The notes below the pieces were generated by a model. It did no database searches. It saw nothing but the letters and a program-made list of their open reading frames with translations, and was not told where the DNA came from. The position numbers and the translations under genes are program-made. Shown piece after piece: positions 45,253 through 57,804 of a stretch of 64,000 nucleotides of DNA (within the stretch, counting starts at the first letter, position 1; each line of letters begins with the position of its first letter). This DNA comes from Rehmannia glutinosa (lineage: Eukaryota; Streptophyta; Magnoliopsida; Lamiales; Orobanchaceae), in assembly GCA_016081115.2 (NCBI GenBank), contig JABTTQ020000362.1, positions 496,026 through 560,025 on the forward strand, written 5' to 3'.

Positions 45253-46140
45253 CTGTTGAAATAATTGGTTTTTGAAAGTTGGGTTTTGACCCGTTTTGAC
45301 CAATTATTTAAGTGGATTCATTTATTTATTATAGGAAATAAATGAGATAAATGTAATCTACACCACGAGTAAATGAGTTTAACATTTTTAATTTGTCAAA
45401 ACTAATATCGGGTGAATGAAAAATTAATGTTTAAAATAAACCACTTAAATGTCTTTTATATGTGACAATATAAAGGGTGAGAATGTGGAAAGACACATTC
45501 CACATGAAAAACATTTCAAATGCTTGACTTATTTATATAGAGTTTCACCAATAATAAGGTGTAATCATGTGGGGATCCTTATGGTATACCCTAGTGGACC
45601 AAGTCAATTTTGAATACCTTTGGCTAGATCAACGAGCACTTTTGCGAGAAGTTTTGAGAAGCCTTAAAGTTTTGAAAAATCGAATCGAGTTCGGTCCAAT
45701 GGCTCGGTCACGTGTTAGGGCGACTCATGGGACAATGACTTGGCAAAGTCATCTAGATGGTGACACGTGCCACACGGTGGCGCTAATTGGACCGGATATT
45801 TCTTTGTGTGGTACCATGACTAGACAAGATTGTTCAATATGCATGGGTGTGTGCTAAGGGATATGTACCTTCATCAGGATGTAATGTAGACTATCGGACA
45901 ACGACTATTGATTAGAAGGCGCGGTCCAACGGTCATGGTCGATCCATACCAAGAGTTGCACCGAAGTTCTATAAATAAGAGTCCCCGAACTCATATTTGC
46001 ATCCGAAAATATCTTGGATTTGCATCGTTTATTCCGCATAAGTCCATAAAAGGGAGTTCAAAAACATCATAGTGTTCGTCGTTCTTGCGATTTGTAGTGC
46101 AACTATAGCAAGAAAGTTGTCTTTGTATCTTGGGAGATGA
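45253..46140 (+). repeat. Probable truncated copia-type LTR
   Basis: The sequence starts TGTTGAAATAATTGG and carries a core promoter-like CTATAAATAAGAG at 45970 followed by GTAGTGCAACTATAGC and TTGTATCTTGGGA, a layout common in plant copia LTRs. No TG..CA partner end, internal region or target duplication was found, so it would be a fragment. Confidence 0.35.
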
Positions 46141-46695
46141 TCGTATTTTCGTATGCAAACTACGTTCCTATCACTTTTTACCTATATTTTTTTCCTTTTG
46201 TACTTATATTTTCCTTTTTTATGCTCCCGCATATATTTTGATTATTTTTATTTTTTTCATTTTTTTTCATGTATTGCTTTATATGTTATATATGTTGTTT
46301 CGATATTTCAATTTATTTCTTTGTTGTTTATATGTTGTTTCGATATTTCAAATAACTTTTACCTATTTTTTATTTGTTTTTTGTCCAACTATTATTTTGT
46401 ACATTGTTTCTATTGTTTTGGTGTTGTTCTATTATATTTTCAAAAATGTTGTTCTAATAATTATTTTTGTTATTTCCATGTAGTGTTCAATGCACAAATA
46501 CAATTTTTACCTATTTTTAAATTCTTTTTATTCATGTGGTCTTTTTAATATTTTTACGTTGTTTTTGGGTTGTTTCAATACCATTTTTAATGTTATTCCG
46601 ATGTTTTTTGTTGTTTCCATGTAGTTTTCGATGTTTAAATACAATTTTTACTTATTTTTAACTATTTTTGCTTATATGGTGTTTTCTATATTGTT
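46141..46695. other. T-rich stretch with TTGTTTC motifs
   Basis: Very T-rich, with a short direct repeat TGTTGTTTCGATATTTCAA at 46293-46311 and 46333-46351. TTGTTTC motifs resemble those in the Mutator-like introns, but without the exact 11-bp spacing. Confidence 0.45.
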
Positions 46696-46698
46696 TCG

Positions 46699-46892
46699 GC
46701 AAGGAGGCGGAGCCGGGACACTTTACCGGGGTGGGCGATACACGAAAATGGGGTGGGTAGGATAGAAAATCCAAGAAAAATTAATACAAATTATAACTAA
46801 TTTTTCTTTTTTTTAAAAAATCCTCACTAAAATTTTTTTCAAAAAAATGGGCTGGGCCAGGGCGGCCTGACTGGCCCAGCCCCTGTCTCCGC
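46699..46892. mobile_element. Possible MITE-like fragment
   Basis: GGAGGCGGAGCCGGGACAC near the left and CCCCTGTCTCCGCC near the right are roughly inverted, and GC content is higher than around it. GGCCCAGCC/GGCTGGGCC inverted motifs lie near 46850-46880. No target duplication is certain. Confidence 0.3.
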
Positions 46893-47056
46893 CGGTGGTT
46901 TCTGGTTTGTTTCTACATTACTTGCTGGTTGTTTCCATGTTTAGCAGTCAGTTTGCGGGAAAGAAAACGTATCAAGTTCCATTTATTAATTGTATATATG
47001 CCGGACCTAGAAACTTACAACACAAAATTTCTCAAACTGCCATGCACTCTTTGGCC

Positions 47057-47066
47057 TATAAATATA
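47057..47066 (+). promoter_or_regulatory. TATA box of the GH1 gene
   Basis: TATAAATATA in the context GGCCTATAAATATATGATG, 80-90 bp before the ATG at 47146. A TA-rich tract follows at 47118-47128. Confidence 0.65.
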
Positions 47067-47145
47067 TGATGTCGGTACTTACATTGCCACACATCTCATA
47101 AATTAACCAAACCTCTTATATATATATTCAACTTTTGCAAATTAA

Positions 47146-50100
47146 ATGGCCAACAACCAGAACTTGACCCCAGGTGATCTGGTGCCGAAGCATTTTGGCA
47201 GCAATCTCACCCGCCACGATTTCCCAGATGATTTTTTATTTGGTGCCGGCACTGCTGCTTATCAGGTGTTTGTCATTCCTGGTTCTGCATTTAGTACTAG
47301 TACTCGTGTCCGGTTGGATTTTTTTTTTTTAAATAATTGTTTACAGCCTAAACTTCGACAATTTTTACTCTGCCATCTTTTCATTTTCAACTATATACCT
47401 AAAATTTACAGATTTTTCACTTTTCAACCTTGGCCACCGGAGTTGGAATATTCAAAGAATTTGGTCACATGTGTCAATACTCTTGAAATATTCCAATTAT
47501 GCCCTGGGGAGATTGCAAAGTGGAAAACCAACAAAATTTGGGCAAAAGTCTAGCTTGCCAAAAGTTAAGCAAAATTGCAAAATTTGTCTTATGATTTAGG
47601 GAGTGTATCAAAATTGGTCTTGTTCGGTTTTAAATATTTTGTTTGGTCTTGTAAGTTTTAAAATCATTAAATTTTAGTCATATTTTCACCGGATTGTTGC
47701 AAAACCACCGCAAATTGACACTTGCTTGCACGTGATCCCATAGAATTGGAGATATTTTGATATCCACTGTTTTTGAAGGGATGTGTTGAGAAAATTGCAT
47801 CTTTAGTCACGCAGAATTGGCGTGTTGCACCCGTAGTCCCATGCCGCTTAATGGTCTCATACGAAGCAAAATCTTGCATATATAGTCCCACCGTTAGTTT
47901 TTAACACCAACAACACCCATCTCCGTTAAATGGTCAATTTGGAGGGAAAAAATAGGTTAGCCTTGTTTTTGGAGGCAAATAACGTGCGATAGTAATTTTT
48001 CCTCATTTTTTTGGGAAAAAAACAGTGCAAGCTCAAATTTCATTCATTTTTGCTCTAAAATCTTGAGAATAAAAATGAGTTCTTCCTCCTCTAATTATCT
48101 ATGAGGCAAAAATAAGTCTAAAAGTTATTTTATAAATTTATAGATTAGAAATTACTATCTGGATACATGGACATAAATCTGAAAAATATTTTAAGAATTT
48201 AAAAATCAATAATTAATATATAAATATATGAAAATAAATCTATTAAATGCAAAATAAATTACAAATGTTATTGAATAAATTTAAAAAAATACTGATTTAA
48301 TTCTAAAAATTTGAAATAATATTTAAAAGATTATTTCATATTTCTAAAAATTATAGACTAAATTTTGAGAACTATTTGAATAAATCCAAAAACAATCAAA
48401 ACAAAATCTAACCTTTATTTGGTGAGTCTAACATTTATCAAAATTTAAATATTATTTGAAGTAATTTTGAATTAAAAATTAAATTTTGAAAAATAATTAA
48501 AAAATAAAAAATATTTTAATAATGTAATTAAAATAAATTTTTAAATTTAGTTATTTATAAATTTTGTATTTATTTAACTATTTTTCAAATTTTTGTTTGT
48601 AAATTTAAATCATTTTAATAAAATTTAAAATTTTCAGAATAAATTTTAGATTACTAAATAAGGTTTAGATATTATTTTGGTAATATTTGGATTTACTCAA
48701 ATAATTTTCAGAATCTATTCAATAATTTTAAATAGTTATTTTTAAATTTATTAAATAAACTTTGCAAATTTCATATTTTAATTTCCCAGGACTTATTTTA
48801 GTATATTTAAATTTAGTATTTTTAATTTCTAAATTCTTGAAATTATTATCAAATATATTTTCAGTTATTTTAATTTTAATTGTTAATTTATGTATTTGTA
48901 AAATATTTTTTAGACGTTTTTAAGCACATAAATAATTATTTCCACCATTAAAGCAATTCACCAAACTGTTCTTTGCCATTGCGGTAATTTCCTAAAATTT
49001 CAACTCTTATGAACTTTGAATGCTAATAAAATAAACTATGAGACTAAGAATGCAAAGTATGGGACTACGGGTGCAATGCGGACCAATTCCTATGGGACCA
49101 ACGATGCAATTTTCTCAAAATGAAACACGAGGTACGATTAACGATTGGCGTGCTCGTGAGATGCACGTGTAATGCCCGTTTGTGAAGCCCCAATTTTTAT
49201 TCGATCATGTACTTATTTCGTATCGTCTTTGTATTATTTTGACTATTTTACCGCGTCACTTTGGTGGTAGATATTAATGATAAATATATTTTGCATTTAA
49301 TTCTTTTAAATTCTATTTGTGATCATAATCATTTATTAATTTTAATTCGCATTTATGATCACTTGGATGATCATCATTATTATTATTGGTGTATTTATTA
49401 GTCACCTTAGAATTTTAAGAGACTATTTATTTTAGGGATTTATAATTTATAGAATTAAGAATTCGATTTAGATTAAGGGATCATGAGACTTATAAGTGAT
49501 CAAGGAAATCACTAATTATTTTGGAGATTGATATTTATTCATCTATTATCATCAATTTTGGGAAAAAAATGTGGAATTACCAAAATACCCTTAGGGGACG
49601 GCATTGGTGTATTTTTGGTGTAGAAATATCTCCCAACTCTTGTACATGTACACCTTGTGTATTCATCTTGTGTATTTTTACACCATTAATTCAAACCTAC
49701 ATCTTAAATTAATCCCACCATTTCGGTCATCCAATTGGTCAAACAAGACCAATTTAAAAATTCCCCTAAGATTAGCATTTTGGCTAATTGTCCCTAATAA
49801 AGTTGCCTAAATATTACTTTCTTCCCTAATTCCCTCAATTATTACTCTAACTTATCATTTAATCAAAACAAAACAAAATTTTTATTCTTCCCATTTCATT
49901 TCACCAACACCAAATTTCTTCTAAGTCTTGTAATTCCTCTTACCTCTCTAAAAATCCTCCTACATCTCTCTACCTATTCTTCATCTTCTTCACTAACACT
50001 TAACCAAAACTTCAAGAATTCATCTCCCATTATCTTCAAAAATTCGAACCATATACACTACACAAGGTAAGAAATTTTCTTCTTCAATCTATTCTTATAC

Positions 50101-53100
50101 CTTCTAGCTCACCTCTTTCACCTTCTAATTTAAGTTTGATATTTGAATTTGAGGTATACCTAGAAGACCTTTGAAGAAGTTAAGAGACTAGTCATCTTGA
50201 AGAAAAATTGTGAAGAAGTTGGACTATAAGGTAAGAAATGAAATTTTAGTACACTTTCTTCTTCTCTTCTATTTTCCAAATTTTGACACTCCATTTTCAT
50301 TTTTGGAGTTTTAGGGGCTGACCTTGGAGGTTGACATTAAGGGTGACCAAAACCTTATACTTGGAAGCCATTCTAGTCACATTTTACTCACTACACAAGG
50401 TAAGTGTAGTATTTCCAATTTTCTCACCATCTTCTTTCTTTTCCCTAAGTTTTTAACCACATTCTTAAAACTACTATATTTTTTGATATTCCTTGACTTA
50501 GGGGCTGACCTAAGTCACTCCTTCATCGAGAGAGATTTATCCCATTTTCACCAACAAACCGATCTTTAAGGTGGGTGGAAAAATCCTTTCAACTTCTAGG
50601 TGTTTTAATTTGAAAATATGCATGTAGTATTTTGTTATTGAGCACTTGAGATATATATTATGTATTGCATGCTATTTTCTTGTATCAAGTTGGAAAAATT
50701 CTCAAGTGTTGCTCAAAAATGTGATTTATCGAAAAATAGGGCATACATGCACATTTTATTGTTATACTTGATGAAATTTTGTATGAGAAGGATATATATG
50801 TGTATGACTCTTGAAATCTATGTTTTGAATGATTTATAACCTAGACAAGTCGATCATAATTGATTAAATTTCAATTTTTGGACTTAAAATGCAAAAATGG
50901 AAAGTTGGTGGACTTAATTGCAAGAAAATAAAACTTAAGGGACCCCTCTGTAATTTTTTATTTTAAGAGTTTTTAGATAAACAAAATCAACCCTTAAAAG
51001 CCCAAGGACTAGATTGTAAAATTTGAGAAGTTTAAGGGCTATTTTGCGATTTTCGAAATCATTGCAGACCCTAATTTTAAAATTTGAAATTTTAACTCTT
51101 AAGGGACTGGAAATAACATATTTTAAGTGTATTCCAAAAATCCAAGTGTTTAGAACTTGGAAAGTAATTTTATAAAAATTGAGGGACCAAATTGTAAAAG
51201 ATTAAACTTGAGGACCAAAATACAATTTCTAGGACTTATGCAGTCCATGCACCTGAAATACTAATTTAACTATAAAATAATTATATCTTGGACCCAAGGT
51301 TCAAATTTCATAACAATTGGACCCCTAAAAGCCTTAAAAGCAATTATTTTAAAATGGGACAAAAATGAGATTTTCAAAAGTTAAGGGACCTATACTTGCT
51401 TCTTTTAAAAACTGATTTTGTCCCAATATCCCACTGACCTTAGTGACATTTTACAACTGGAATCACATTAAAAGCCCTTCCGGTTTGTGAGTTCCAATTA
51501 TTTTAAACTTAGAGCCGAAATGGCAATTTTAACAAATTTGGGGCCAATATGAAAAATCTTATAAAAAACTCGACCTCAAAACTTCAAAAACCTGAATCTC
51601 TGAACAATTTGGAGAGTTTAAGAACTGAACCTCATCATTTTTCAAGTTCGGGATATTTATTTATTAAATTTTTAACCCCAAAAGTATTGGTTTTTACAAA
51701 ACGGGGCTAAATTGAAAATTTTCTTTTTGACCTAACTCAAATTATTTTTCTTTTACTAAAACAGCCCTGGACCCCTCGACTTCAATTCTTAATTAAAATA
51801 TTTTAATTTCTCAAAAACCCTTGACTTATCGGACCGCCTTGATTAATACCCGATCGCGGCGACTTCCTCGTCTTGCGATTTGAATCTATAACAGGACTTA
51901 TGTTCCACCTAATCGTTCAAGATATCGAAGATTGCTTATCCTCCCGATAATCATCTTCATCCAAATAACTCCACCAACGCCATAATTACCTTACGCAAAT
52001 TTTCGAAAATTTTTCATGAACTCGCTTCCCGAATCAATATACTCATTTGCCTGGTTGACTACCCGAACATGTATTTAATTTCTGCTGAATCAACTTGGTG
52101 TGTCGAGCTCACGGTCGGAATGATTACGTCGGGGATGGGCAAGGTAGCTCGGCTACTATTCCACTCTCCGGCCCCATCGTCCCTAATCCCGCAACCGAGG
52201 GGACGGAGTTTGTCCAAGAGAAGCGGGTCGTAGTACTTGAGGTATAATCATGATTATGACAAATCCGAGCCTTGCTAGCTCACTTTGTGGATTTTGTTTT
52301 TGCCTACGGAGCGATAAGGTGACAGTGCTGGACCATCTTACTCGGGAGTTACAAGGAAGAACGAAGGAATCATTTGTCGATCCACACGATTCCGAGTTAA
52401 TCGGACCCGTTTGGTTGGCGCTACAAACCGCACGCAACCGCTTACTTGTATTGCATAGGTTGGCGTTACAAATCCGCACGCAACCGCTACTTGTCTTGCA
52501 TAGGATTGGCGTTAGAAATCCGTACGCAATCCTCCCGATTGCTTGAACCATAGTGCTGCGTGACCATGAACTGCTTTTTTTCTTAAATCGTATAAGTATA
52601 TTACATAAATATATTTTTCATGACGCTTGTGGTGTGTGTGAATTCATGCATCATCTCTCACACGTTTTCATACAACTAAATTTCTCGCATTAACTATATA
52701 TATCGCCACACTTGCACACGATCACTCCATCCACCGAGATTTTGTCTCACCCTCTCCTCGTTTTCTAACCTTAGAAGATGACTTTGTCGAAAAATTTGAA
52801 CCTGCCTTGGATTGAACTCTCGAGCTCCGCCCGTTGAACTCATTTCCTATCGTTATCTATGTTCTTTGGACTATTTTCTTTTATTTTTCGATGTTGGACT
52901 CTTTATTTCCTTTGAAATTGAATTTGTAATTGAAGGGAGTAGGACCCATTTGACACTTAAGTTTGTGATATGATGTGTACTTTATTCCTAGTTCGGGTCG
53001 TAAGCTATTAAGTTGTTGGGATGTAATTGTAATCTTGTTGTACTTGTAGTTTTCATTTGCTTTACACCTTGTTTCACTTGTGATTGTTGCATCGTTTTCT

Positions 53101-54257
53101 AGAATGTTGGGTTTATTTCTGTTTAAATGATTGATCGCCGTCGCGTCACGTTTGGGCGTGACACCGTTAGTTTTTTGACATCAATGGACTACATTTGCAA
53201 CTTTTAACTCTTGTCTTTGGGACTTTAAATGCTAACAAAATAAACAAAGTGGGACTAAGAATGCAAAGTATGGGACTACGGGTGCAACATGACAATTTCG
53301 TAGGACTAACGATGCAATTTTCTCGGGATATGTTTGTGTACATCATTCACCCAAAAATAGTCGAAAATAAATTGACATGTGTTCACACATGATCCCATAG
53401 AATTGGAGATATTTTGATATTCGGCTGTTTTTGTGTGATATTGCATAGATTAATCCACGTCATGAGATTTTGTAGGGATATATTTACATCGCCATGTCAC
53501 CCAAAAATTAGTCGGAAATCAAAAGATTTGAATTTTAGGGTGTCATGTGTACTGTAGTTTCGCAACATTCGGCGGCAATAAAACTAAATTAAAAATTAAT
53601 AAGACCAGTTTTGACGCACCCCTAAGTTAGAAGACCTGTTTTGCAATATTTCCCAAAGGTTTCTTTTCGCTTTTCTTCTTTTGGTTATTTTACATATATG
53701 TTAATTTTTTGTTGGATATATTTCAGGTCGAAGGTGGTTATGACCAGGGCCGTAGGGGCATGACTAATTGGGATGCTTGGAGCCTACTCAAGCCTGGTGT
53801 GTCTTTTTCATCCATCAATGCATATCCATACTAAAATCACACAAAACTATACTTTTCTATTCTTTCTTTCTCAATTGTTTTTAATTATGTATTTGGGAAT
53901 GACAGGTAAAATAATCGACGGCAGCAACGGCTGTGTTGCTATTGATCATTATAATAACTTCAAGGTACGTAATTTAGCACTTCCTAGGTGGATTAAGTGT
54001 AAAAATTAGAGATCAAATTGATCTATAATTATATTGATTTTGGCACACGTGGAATTCACATTGCAGGAAGATGTGGCACTGATGAAGAAATTAGGGATAG
54101 ACACCTACAGGTTTTCAATTGCATGGTCTAGAATATTACCAGGTAATAAGGTTTTATACAGAAGAATGATAATATAATTTATTGGCAATGCTATTATGCC
54201 ATTGTATTGGCATATAAAATACAAAAAGATATTAATTAAGCATCTAACAAATTAATT

Positions 54258-54293
<36 letters not shown>

Positions 54294-57200
54294 GTGGAAG
54301 ATTGAGCGCTGGCCTAAACAGAGAAGGTGTCAGGTTTTATAATGAACTCATTGACTTGTTACTTGCTGAAGGTAAATATTCGATTTTGCGTTTGTCTTTA
54401 TTAGATTTTAAATTTTGAGTTGATATTTACATATATAATGTTTTAACAAAATTACTTATGACCTTGATCATATATTTCATAATTTTTTATCCCCAGGAAT
54501 TCAGCCGTTTGTAACTATCTTCCATTTTGATCTTCCCAAATGCTTGGAAGATGAGTATTGTGGTTTCTTGGACCCCAGAATTGTGTAACTGGCTTACCTC
54601 ATTATATGTTACTAATGTTTTTAACTCGGGCTGTTTGTTCTTTTTCTTTCTTTTTGGGTTTTGTGACGATAAAAATTAAAGATTTCGATTATCTCATTAT
54701 AAAGGTTAAACTTAATTGACACTAAATGTGTTGCTTCATGCGTATTTTATTGTGGTTCTTAACCCTGCGAAAACACTTCAAGTTTACAAATAGAAATAAT
54801 TTTTTACTAGATTTTACAATTATTAACATAATTTTGACATAACCACGAACTTGTAGCTCAAGTGGTATCACTCACCTTTTGTAAGGATGTTGAAAATATA
54901 ATTTCGACATGTTTAAAAATATTTTTTTTTCTCAAACTACACGATCAATTACCGACAAATCACAAACAATTTTAAATTTTACCGATATAAATATTGTAGG
55001 TGTTTACCAACAGATTTCAAATTTTTTGGTAAATAATGATTACCTACAACGATTTTACTTACATTTTAAAGTTACCTAAATAATTGCATACATATTTTTG
55101 TAATGGGTCTTAAATATTGATATAATGATCAAATAGGACTTATGCTCCACTGCAATGTGCAATATAATGAACTAGACTGTTCCTAAAATTAAATTAATTT
55201 TGGATGATTTTACCACAACCAGGAGTTATGTTTATGTAATGTTCGGAATACCTGCTGAATGATATTCTCATTCAAATTTAAGTATTCGATCAACAGGAAA
55301 GATTATGCCAGTATGCAGAAGTGTGCTTTTTCAATTCGGGATCGGGTGAAAAACTGGATGACAATAAATGAGCCTGTCACATACACCACTGCTGGATACG
55401 TCACGGGTAGTTTTCCGCCTGGTCATGGTTCACCATCAGAAGTGCTAGGATTAAATAATGTTGTAAAACAAAGATCTGCCCGTGTAGTAGTACTTGACGA
55501 TACTCATATTGGTGGGAATGCTGCAACTGAGCCATATTTAGTGGCACACCATCTGATTCTTGCTCATGCTGCAGCTGTTGATATATACAGACGAAAGTAT
55601 CTGGTTTGTATTCTCATTCATTTATGTCGGTAAATTTTGTAGGATATATCCTATATGATCACTAGTCCCACAACAAATTGTCACCAATTTTGGACTTGAG
55701 TTTGGTCAAGCTAGCAAACATATAAATTTCATGACATTCCTGCAGTATATTGAAAATTTTAGTAATTATTCTTTTCAGCATACTTGAAAACATAAAACAC
55801 ATTTTCAATGCCTTTTTTCCCCCTACCTGAGGTGGACTTGAACCCTGAATATTAATTAAATTTGCATAAAGATGGATGCATATATGTTGATATTTCCTTG
55901 ATAATTTGTTATTTTGTTAATATGTAGTAATTTTTGGATATTTAAAAAAAAAACTATGTACAGGCTGTTCAAAGAGGCAAGATAGGAATGTCGAACGCGA
56001 TTAATTGGTATTATCCTTACTCCGAACTACCAGAAGATATTGCTGCTGCCAGAAGAGCTATTGACTTTTTGTTGGGATGGTATATAATTGCTAATTTAAT
56101 CTGCTCATATTAAACATACATAATTACATTAATAGTTGAAAATAAAAATATTACATTTGATTTTATTTCAATTCCCAGGTTTGTAGAACCTCTAGTGACT
56201 GGTGACTATCCTGATTCTATGCGAAAACACGTAGGAGACCGGCTACCCAAGTTTACACCAGAAGAAAAAAATTGGTAAAAGGATCATACGATTTTCTTGG
56301 ATTGAATTATTATACCGCAAATTGGTGTGCCTACAAACCTAAGCAACCTGGTACCCCAACAAATTACTACACGGATCAGGAAGCCCAATTCTTTAGTAAG
56401 TATTTGTAGCTTCTTTCCAAAATAGTTGACCCGTGAGTTATAATTGTACCATCGGAAACATCCAACTTGCAGATTATAACTCATTTACCAATGTCATATT
56501 TTAATTTTTGTGTGTCCAGCTGAACGAGATGGAGTTCCAATTGGTAAACCGGTAAGTTGTCATTTAACTTTAAGGTAAATTAAATTTACAATGATGGATT
56601 TGTTTGTTATATGAATGTAAAGTTGAATTTCATGCATTGTTGTATTTTAATGTTGTCAGGCTGGTTCAGACTGGTTTTTATTGTTCCGATTGGAATATAT
56701 CAAACTCTGATTTACGCAAAGGAAACATATAACGACCCCGTTATTTACATTACAGAGAACGGTATAGTATTAATTCAAACTTCTTAATTAGTCTCTTTTT
56801 AGACTAAATTGCAATTTCATTCTTATAGTTATATGGGGCTGGCAATAATGATCACGTCAAAAATTACGATTTTGCCAAACAAACCATAATTTTTAATAAA
56901 CTCTCGACTTGAATCTATTGGTCACTGAATATCCGAAAAATTGTCTAAACAAATCCACATTATCCACAAATCAATTTCACTTATGTGGTCATCCTCTAAC
57001 CGAGTTTTTCTTTGATGTCTGTTTCTTCCAATTAACATAAAAACTCAACTTAGATAATGTCTACATATATATACGAAACTGGATGCACATCAGCATGCAT
57101 GTTGCCTAGCCGAAAATGTGTAGCGGAGTTTACCCGGCAATTTTTTAATTTCCAGCAGCCAAAGGACAAAGATCGAGAATTGTTATGGGATATTTTTGCA

Positions 57201-57804
57201 AATCGTGATTTTTTTGCAGGACTATTATTGCCACTCCCTATAGCTACAAAACTAATTACAATATATAGCCACTCTTTTGATTGCTAATAGTAAGAAACGC
57301 TATGTATCTGTTTGCATTAATATTATTTATTTCAGCCATGATACAATATAGTCAATGGTCCCATTCTTGATGTAGGGGTGGATGAGAAAAACCATAAGCA
57401 CCTACCACTTTCCATTCTTCTTGAGGATGACTACAGAATCAAGTACCTTCAAGAACATCTCGCCTATGTGAAATTAGCCATGGAGTGAGTATTGTCCTTC
57501 ACACACAAAAAAAGAAACTCACATCCTTGATTATTTATTATCTGACTCTTTGATGTTTCCATGGATTTATAGAAAAAATAACGTGAATGTCAAGGGTTAT
57601 ATGGTGTGGGCATTATTTGACGATTACGAATGGACCTCAGGATACGCAGTTCGATTTGGCTTGTATTATGTGGATTATGCCAATGGATTGACTAGATATC
57701 CGAAAAACTCAGCTATATGGTACATGAATTTTCTGAACAAAAACCGACTACTTCTAGGTCCCAATTGCGGCAAGTTGAAGAATTCAAAGAAGACAAGCAA
57801 GTGA
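47146..57804 (+). CDS. Family-1 beta-glucosidase (GH1), 13 exons
   Basis: Exons by GT..AG and frame: 47146-47265, 53727-53796, 53906-53964, 54067-54142, 54294-54371, 54497-54584, 55297-55603, 55964-56079, 56179-56395, 56520-56551, 56660-56761, 57376-57484, 57573-57804; about 536 residues, normal for the family. GH1 marks in order: DFPDDFLFGAGTAAYQ, NWDAW, NFKEDVALMKKLGIDTYRFS, the acid/base motif TINEP (exon 7), TEPYLVAHH, the nucleophile motif YITENG (exon 11) and the EW pair (exon 13). It should release glucose from a beta-glucoside. No signal peptide is seen; the tail (KLKNSKKTSK) is basic, as in nuclear strictosidine glucosidases. Frame is lost in exons 9 and 11 and shifted within exon 7 at homopolymers, so it is a pseudogene or carries sequence errors. 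Substrate is unknown. Confidence 0.85.
49181..53163 (+). mobile_element. Solo LTR, 3983 bp, inside the inner TIR element
   Basis: Starts TGTGAAGCCCC and ends GGGCGTGACA, with short inverted TG..CA termini, and is flanked by CCGTT on both sides (49176-49180 and 53164-53168). It has no gag-pol and no second copy of its ends inside, so it is best read as a solo LTR left by recombination of a long-LTR gypsy element. Repeated CAAGGTAAG and GGGGCTGACC blocks occur at 50060-50520. Strand is uncertain. Confidence 0.7.
52413..52530. repeat. 45-bp tandem repeat in the solo LTR
   Basis: TTGGCG(C/T)TACAAA starts recur at about 52413, 52458 and 52503, exactly 45 bp apart, about 2.5 copies with GCACGCAACCGC and TTGCATAGG shared. 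Confidence 0.75.
54261..54290. repeat. (AT)15 microsatellite at the 3' end of GH1 intron 4
   Basis: Fifteen AT units lie immediately before the TAG of the splice acceptor (54291-54293), replacing the usual pyrimidine tract. Confidence 0.9.

Larger units (their letters stand above)
47788..53324. mobile_element. Inner TIR element nested in the outer one
   Basis: Left end GAGAAAATTGCATC (47788) and right end GATGCAATTTTCTC (53311-53324) are perfect inverted repeats, and similarity continues through GGGACTACGGGTGCAA-type sequence for about 100 bp. Flanks GGGATGTGTT (47778-47787) and GGGATATGTT (53325-53334) form a 9-10 bp duplication. The right terminal region is also duplicated internally at about 48990-49127. 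The core 48000-48950 is extremely AT-rich. Confidence 0.65.
47567..53652. mobile_element. Outer TIR element (Mutator-like) in GH1 intron 1
   Basis: Inverted ends match over more than 60 bp: GCAAAATTTGTCTTATGATT.. on the left and, inverted, GCAAAACAGGTCTTCTAACT.. on the right, both continuing into CAAAA(T/C)TGGTCTT. Flanks carry CCAAAAGTT (47558-47566) and CCAAAGGTT (53653-53661), a 9-bp duplication with one mismatch, the Mutator hallmark. No transposase is encoded. A CCCATAGAATTGGAGATATT block is duplicated near each end (47746 and 53395). Confidence 0.65.

Noticed and set aside
45567..45857. 96-codon plus-strand frame
   Set aside because: It lies within a probable copia LTR fragment and matches no family.
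46130..46548. Two hydrophobic frames of 117 and 131 codons that look like membrane proteins
   Set aside because: The stretch is extremely T-rich, so Phe/Leu/Tyr runs appear by composition; overlapping frames look alike and no motif is seen.
52183..52551. Frames of 122 and 98 codons on opposite strands
   Set aside because: They lie inside the solo LTR and over the 45-bp tandem repeat.
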